DNA from: an uncultured Bacteroidales bacterium
GTDB lineage: Bacteria > Bacteroidota > Bacteroidia > Bacteroidales > F082
Assembly: GCA_937926515.1 (NCBI GenBank)
Contig: CALAZZ010000251.1
Location: 1-44,729, forward strand
Direction: 5' to 3'
Length of the DNA stretch: 44,729 bases
Part shown: positions 40,601-44,729 of the stretch, piece after piece
How the letters are laid out: each line of letters opens with the position of its first letter
Position numbering within the stretch: the first letter of the stretch is position 1
Notes under the pieces: model-generated
The model's database searches: none
Told to the model about the DNA's origin: nothing
What the model saw: only the letters and a program-made list of their open reading frames with translations
Made by a program: the position numbers and the translations under genes

Positions 40601-42649
40601 CTAATTCTGAAGCTTGTCAAGTGCGTCAGCAACAGCGTCGAAAATAGGCTTATTGCTTATTTGGTCTCCAACAGCTTTTTGCATCCAATGGCGTGGTGTA
40701 AGCCTGCCGATGGAGAAAATACGTAACACTTCATCTGCGAATTCTTTATCACTGATATAATCTTCCACTTGAAACATGATCAATCGGCCATAAGGATAGT
40801 TGGAAAGGTAAAGAGGTGATTGTATCATATGTGAATAAATGGCAAGCAAGGGGATATCTTCTTCGCCAAAAATATCAGCATAGTATTCATTCCAGATTTC
40901 TTTGGAAATTTTTAGTACCGCTTGTTTTAATTGTTCAGCTGTAGCATGTGGGTTGTCATAAAGCCATTTCCAGACCAGCATATCAACCAACGATACCCCC
41001 ATCATTTCATAGTTGTCCCAAAAGATATCCAGCACTTCCATAATTTCTTTTTGATCATCTGGCTGAGCCAGACCCAGCAATTCAAGGTCACGCTTTTGGT
41101 ACATAAAAGCCAATGCTTCGGTGAATGCTGTGTTGGGAATTCCATTGACAAAATAATTATCTACAAAATGCACACTAATTGTTTGCTCGATATTGTGACC
41201 AAGTTCGTGTATGGCAATGTTATATCCTTTATAATTCATCCCATCTACAGCAACTCTGGTTCGCAAATGTGACGGCATACTTGGCATGGATGCTCGCCAG
41301 GCATGACCTGAACCACGCGCTGCATCCACTTCAATTTTTGAGGCAAGGAAAGTAGCCATTTCATCATCAAACCCCAGATCTTTTTGCATACGTGCCAAAT
41401 CATTTTTCATTGCCTGGGCGTTGGGATAGCGGCTTTTTGTAATTTGATCAAGCTGATCTTCGGAGATGCCACCGCGACCGACGAAACCATTGTACCATAG
41501 ATCAAAAGGTTTCAATTCTCGCCCCAATCTTTCACTGATTATTTTTGCAAGATCACGAAGCAAAGGTGAGGCAGCATATTCCCTGAATAATGCTTCAACT
41601 TCGACTTGTGGAATCTCCATGCTGTTGTTAAACCTTCGTTGTATATAATTTTGTTGGTTTGGATAATAGGGATCCATCGCTTTCAAGCCTTTGAAAATTT
41701 CCAGCATGTGTTGGTAGCGTCGTGTTGATTCCGCCTCAAATTCAACCTGTTCTCCATCACGCATTACAATGTTTTTGTAAGGGTTCCAATAGTACTCAGG
41801 ATTATTGATCACCTGTCCGGGAATGTCCTGGTTAATTATCCGTAGCATTACATTGTATAACATTTCTTGTTTTTCCAAACCATCTTCACGATCATAATTG
41901 GATTTAATTTCATCTCGGATGTTCCAGTGGGCAAGCAATTTCATATCTTCCGGAAATAATGTCCGGCCTTCGTCATCGATTAATTTTCCTGCAAAAATGT
42001 TGTATTCAGAAATATAAATTCTGGCATTACTTGAAACCTGGTTATAATCTTGAAGGACATTTGCGGGTACACGGGCGGTATAAAAATCGCCCAACCGTGC
42101 ATATCCCCATTCAAGGTCATTCCAATCAGCACCTAGTTCGTTCTTTTCTTCAAGAGAATAATTTGGAAAATTTAAAGCAACAACAAATGCTATTTTGTTA
42201 TTATAAAAATCATCCTGTATGTGTGCTGAAGGGCTGTATGCGCCAAACATTTGATCAATTGGTAGGATGGGGCCCCGATCTTCATGCAATTGCCTGTTAA
42301 GTTCAAGGGTAATGCGATTCATATAACCGTATAGGTTTTCAAAATTTGATGCTAGCCTCTCAAAAACCAATTCTAGCTGGTCATGATCAGCAATAAACTG
42401 TACTTTGCAAAAAGTTTCAAACTCATCTATGTCGCCATCATCGGCTTCCCATAAGTTGGATACTGCTTTCACACCCCTTTCAATTCGAAACGCATAGTTT
42501 TCGCCATGGACTTGCTTAAGCTGCTTGATAACCTGATCCACAGTTTTTTTGGGTATGAAAGTGCCATTTTTTTCTTGTTCGGGTGCATGCTGGCAGGCGG
42601 TCATTGCGACCAGAATTAACCCCATTAAATAAATATTTTTCATTTTCAT
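40601..42649 (-). CDS. HELGH zinc metallopeptidase lipoprotein
   Basis: The 682-residue protein begins MKMKNIYLMGLILVAMTAC, a lipoprotein signal with lipidation at Cys-19. The zinc-binding motif is H481-E482-L-G-H485, preceded by GYNIAI, with a likely third ligand at E511 in TEALAFMYQKRDLELLG. This is the arrangement of gluzincins such as the M3 oligopeptidases. The N-terminal 450 residues are helical and contain no motif I recognise. The C-terminal part (HMIQSPLYLSNYPYGRLIMF) resembles the catalytic lobe of dipeptidyl-peptidase or oligopeptidase types. The enzyme should act on peptides in the periplasm or at the outer membrane; the substrate is unknown. Confidence 0.78.
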   Translation of the reverse strand: MKMKNIYLMGLILVAMTACQHAPEQEKNGTFIPKKTVDQVIKQLKQVHGENYAFRIERGVKAVSNLWEADDGDIDEFETFCKVQFIADHDQLELVFERLASNFENLYGYMNRITLELNRQLHEDRGPILPIDQMFGAYSPSAHIQDDFYNNKIAFVVALNFPNYSLEEKNELGADWNDLEWGYARLGDFYTARVPANVLQDYNQVSSNARIYISEYNIFAGKLIDDEGRTLFPEDMKLLAHWNIRDEIKSNYDREDGLEKQEMLYNVMLRIINQDIPGQVINNPEYYWNPYKNIVMRDGEQVEFEAESTRRYQHMLEIFKGLKAMDPYYPNQQNYIQRRFNNSMEIPQVEVEALFREYAASPLLRDLAKIISERLGRELKPFDLWYNGFVGRGGISEDQLDQITKSRYPNAQAMKNDLARMQKDLGFDDEMATFLASKIEVDAARGSGHAWRASMPSMPSHLRTRVAVDGMNYKGYNIAIHELGHNIEQTISVHFVDNYFVNGIPNTAFTEALAFMYQKRDLELLGLAQPDDQKEIMEVLDIFWDNYEMMGVSLVDMLVWKWLYDNPHATAEQLKQAVLKISKEIWNEYYADIFGEEDIPLLAIYSHMIQSPLYLSNYPYGRLIMFQVEDYISDKEFADEVLRIFSIGRLTPRHWMQKAVGDQISNKPIFDAVADALDKLQN

Positions 42650-42668
42650 TTGATTTAGTTAGCATGAG

Positions 42669-42676
42669 CAAATTTA
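42669..42676 (-). promoter_or_regulatory. -7 element of the metallopeptidase gene
   Basis: TAAATTTG on the minus strand fits the TAnnTTTG box exactly, about 20 nt before the start codon. There is no convincing -33 element. Confidence 0.5.
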
Positions 42677-42725
42677 CAAAAAGCCGGGCACTTTTATCCG
42701 GAATAGATGTAAGCTTGTATTTAAC

Positions 42726-43559
42726 TCATACATCTACTTTATATTCACGCAGTGCTTCGTTGAGTGATGTCTTAAGGTCTGTTGAATGCTTGCGCTTTCC
42801 AATGATCAGTGCACAAGCAACCTGGAATTCTCCGGCAGGAAATTTTTTGGCAAAGGTGCCGGGAATAACAACAGACCCCGCCGGCACCCTGCCTTTATAT
42901 TCAACCGGTTCAGGACCACTCACATCAATAATCCTTGTTGACTGAGTAAGAACGACATTGGCTCCTAGTACGGCTTCCTTTTCGATGTGAACACCTTCGA
43001 CCACGATACTGCGTGAACCTACGAAGCAATTATCTTCAATGATTACCGGAGCAGCCTGAACAGGTTCAAGCACCCCTCCAATACCAACCCCGCCACTTAG
43101 ATGCACATTTTTACCGATTTGTGCGCATGAACCAACTGTGGCCCAGGTGTCGACCATGGTGCCTGAATCAATCCATGCACCTATATTAACATAAGAAGGC
43201 ATTAAAATAACGCCTCTGGCAATAAATGATCCATAACGTGCAATGGCATGTGGAACGACTCGTACACCTAAATTTTTATAATCCTTTTTCAGGGGAATCT
43301 TATCATAAAATTCAAAAGCACCAACTTCTATGGTTTCCATCTGTCTCACAGGAAAATAAAGGATTACGGCCTTTTTCACCCATTCGTTTACCATCCATCC
43401 GTTTATGTGGGGAGTGGCTACCCTAAGTTCTCCCTGGTCAAGCAGCGCAATCACCCGTTCAATGGCCATTTTGTAACTTTTCTGATCAAGTAAAGACCGG
43501 TTTTCCCAGGCAGTTTCAATGGTTTTGCGTAGCTCATTCATAATGGTGTTATAATTCAT
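42726..43559 (-). CDS. dapD: Tetrahydrodipicolinate N-succinyltransferase
   Basis: DapD transfers a succinyl group from succinyl-CoA to 2,3,4,5-tetrahydropyridine-2,6-dicarboxylate, in the lysine/meso-diaminopimelate pathway that also feeds peptidoglycan. The 277-residue length is normal. The N-terminal helical domain begins near ELRKTIETAWENRSLL; the ATG may lie at M1 or at M7. A left-handed beta-helix of hexapeptide repeats follows (FIARGVILMPSYVNIGAWID, VGSCAQIGKNVHLSGGVGIG). The family motif GGVLEPVQAAPVIIEDNC and the C-terminal VVIPGTFAKKFPAGEFQVAC region are intact. It lies behind PNP on the minus strand but has its own -7 box. Confidence 0.96.
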   Translation of the reverse strand: MNYNTIMNELRKTIETAWENRSLLDQKSYKMAIERVIALLDQGELRVATPHINGWMVNEWVKKAVILYFPVRQMETIEVGAFEFYDKIPLKKDYKNLGVRVVPHAIARYGSFIARGVILMPSYVNIGAWIDSGTMVDTWATVGSCAQIGKNVHLSGGVGIGGVLEPVQAAPVIIEDNCFVGSRSIVVEGVHIEKEAVLGANVVLTQSTRIIDVSGPEPVEYKGRVPAGSVVIPGTFAKKFPAGEFQVACALIIGKRKHSTDLKTSLNEALREYKVDV

Positions 43560-43593
43560 AGGCTCTAAGTAGGAAATTCACACATGTTATATG

Positions 43594-43601
43594 CAAATGT
43601 A
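43594..43601 (-). promoter_or_regulatory. -7 element of dapD
   Basis: TACATTTG on the minus strand is an exact TAnnTTTG match about 35 nt before the dapD start, in the 75-nt gap behind the PNP stop. dapD may therefore be transcribed independently. Confidence 0.55.
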
Positions 43602-43634
43602 CTGATTTTGCCTTTTTGGGTATTATTAAAGCAA

Positions 43635-44453
43635 CTACAAAGATTTGATTAGTTCGCTGAAAATTGTCAAAAGATTTTTTTCTGCTTTTGCTGCATATCC
43701 AAGCACTTCATCAATATCTATAGGTTTAAGGTTGTCGGGATCACATAGGTCTGTGACCACTGAAACAGCTGCAACCGGAAGTTGCATATGGTTTGCTGCT
43801 ATCACTTCAGGAACAGTGGACATACCAACTACATCAGCACCGGCCATTCGTAAAAACCGATACTCTGCCCTGGTTTCGAGGTTAGGGCCAATCCATGCAG
43901 CGTATACTCCTTCATGTAGTTTTATGTCTTGCCTTTCCGCAATTTCTTTAAGCCGGGCGTTCAAAAAGGGGTCGTAAGGCCTGCTCATATCCGGAAACCT
44001 TGGGCCAAGTGTATCAATATTTGGCCCAACCAGGGGATTGTCAGGTAAAAAATTAATATGGTCATCAATGAGCATTAGCGAAGCTGCTTGGTAGGATGGA
44101 TTGATGGATCCACAGGCATTGGAGACCAACAAGCGCTTAATACCCAATAATTTCATTACCCTAACAGGAAAAACGATCTCATCCATTTTATAACCTTCAT
44201 AATAGTGAAAACGGCCTTGCATCAATACAACTTGTTTTGAATGGATTGTGCCAAAAACTAGCCTGCCAGGGTGAAATTCAACTGTTGATGTTACGAAATG
44301 GGGAATTTCGGCATAGTCAATGACCTGGTGAACAGCTACCTTATCAACCATGCCTGAAAGGCCTGTGCCAAGTATTATTCCTGTTTCAGGTATGGGGATA
44401 TGCTTTGATTGGATATATCGGACAGCCTCTTCAAGTTTTTGTTGCATGGACAT
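43635..44453 (-). CDS. Purine nucleoside phosphorylase (trimeric type)
   Basis: This 272-residue enzyme belongs to the low-molecular-weight, trimeric PNP class: it splits purine nucleosides with phosphate into base and (deoxy)ribose-1-phosphate for salvage. Hallmarks are GTGLSGMVDKV (phosphate loop), HPGRLVFG and GRFHYYEGY, SNACGSINPS, IGPNLETRAEYR with the base-contacting Glu, and GADVVGMSTVPEVIAANH. The segment that in human PNP reads SLITNKV, with Asn-243 contacting 6-oxopurines, reads SVVTDLC here with Asp-235. In human PNP an Asn-to-Asp change at this position is known to favour adenosine. The true substrate range is uncertain. Confidence 0.94.
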   Translation of the reverse strand: MSMQQKLEEAVRYIQSKHIPIPETGIILGTGLSGMVDKVAVHQVIDYAEIPHFVTSTVEFHPGRLVFGTIHSKQVVLMQGRFHYYEGYKMDEIVFPVRVMKLLGIKRLLVSNACGSINPSYQAASLMLIDDHINFLPDNPLVGPNIDTLGPRFPDMSRPYDPFLNARLKEIAERQDIKLHEGVYAAWIGPNLETRAEYRFLRMAGADVVGMSTVPEVIAANHMQLPVAAVSVVTDLCDPDNLKPIDIDEVLGYAAKAEKNLLTIFSELIKSL

Positions 44454-44729
44454 CGAATTGACCGACGAAAATAAGCATTTAATGCAATAGAATTATCCCT
44501 TGTCCCTGGTCATCATTTTACGCATTTGGGTATCTATCAGGAAATGGAATGTTGTGGCATCAACATTTCATCATTTTAATTGTTTATCATTGCAGTTAGG
44601 ATAATCGAATTAATATGAATGGAAAAGACCAAGGCAAAGTAGCAATTATCAGCTCGATAGTCATTTTATTTAATTTTAACGTGAGTTCGATATAAGAAAG
44701 CAGGTTAATAACCAACACGAAAATGTTGA
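44454..44729. other. Right-edge stretch without a recognised gene
   Basis: No gene is recognised. A 26-residue frame (44615-44695, plus strand) is too short to support. An imperfect inverted repeat (44544-44571, 11 pairs including one G-U, arms containing AATGTTG and CAACATT, 6-nt loop) lies upstream of the minus-strand PNP gene and may be a regulatory site. Confidence 0.45.

Noticed and set aside
44615..44695. 26-codon open frame at the right edge
   Set aside because: It is too short, no start signal was seen and no family resemblance was found.
1..44729. CRISPR array, tRNA/rRNA genes, insertion sequences or prophage
   Set aside because: No spaced direct repeats, cloverleaf sequences, rRNA-like stretches, transposases or phage structural genes were seen by eye in the intergenic regions.

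Overview
The window looks like a stretch of chromosome from a member of the Bacteroidota, probably a Bacteroidales-like free-living or marine/sediment lineage. The evidence is type IX secretion (T9SS) sorting tails on two secreted proteins, two TonB-dependent receptors with carboxypeptidase-regulatory N-termini (one Oar-like), a DUF4252 protein, ECF sigma/anti-sigma pairs, and repeated TAnnTTTG (-7) promoter boxes in place of TATAAT. I see no phage, insertion sequence, CRISPR array, rRNA or tRNA. Most of the window is ordinary core and envelope biology.

Layout. 1-5.7 kb: enolase, a CPBP membrane protease, a minus-strand ECF sigma/anti-sigma pair and a GNAT-fold protein. 5.7-9.9 kb: two divergently transcribed, paralogous Asp-box (sialidase-fold-like) proteins with T9SS tails. 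9.9-13.6 kb: an AbgT-family transporter on the minus strand, then a second ECF operon (sigma, one-TM anti-sigma-like protein, DUF4252 protein). 13.8-19.5 kb: valS, a membrane-anchored metallophosphoesterase and guaB. 19.5-29.1 kb: a long co-directional run with three SurA/PpiC-type periplasmic folding factors, a MoxR ATPase and a tripartite efflux-type set (HlyD-like adaptor, MacB-like permease without an ATPase, TolC-like channel). 29.3-31.6 kb: an NlpC/P60 peptidase, an atypical thioredoxin-fold protein and thioredoxin reductase. 31.8-40.5 kb: an FMN riboswitch in front of a TonB-dependent receptor, an Oar-like receptor, an NPP-family phosphodiesterase lipoprotein and an Ig/PKD-like lipoprotein. 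40.6-44.5 kb, minus strand: a HELGH metallopeptidase lipoprotein, dapD and a trimeric-type purine nucleoside phosphorylase.

The most interesting locus is the FMN riboswitch at 31831-31957. Its only downstream gene before the next promoter is a TonB-dependent outer-membrane receptor, which points to flavin uptake across the outer membrane. The switching parts are readable: a 14-bp terminator stem ends just before the receptor start, and its 5' arm is perfectly complementary over 9 nt to the 5' strand of the aptamer closing helix. A lipoprotein of the NPP family, some of which cleave FAD, lies nearby, although a separate transcription unit intervenes. Other points are a compact, possibly pseudoknotted inverted-repeat structure at 39514-39597, a thioredoxin-fold protein whose active site is CCGRMGPMC instead of CxxC, ECF-type TGTAA-N16/17-CGTC motifs in front of both sigma genes, and an Asp in place of the usual base-recognition Asn in the nucleoside phosphorylase.

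All assignments come from reading motifs by eye. Family names are firm for the enzymes with visible catalytic motifs. Substrates for transporters, receptors and peptidases are inferred or unknown.
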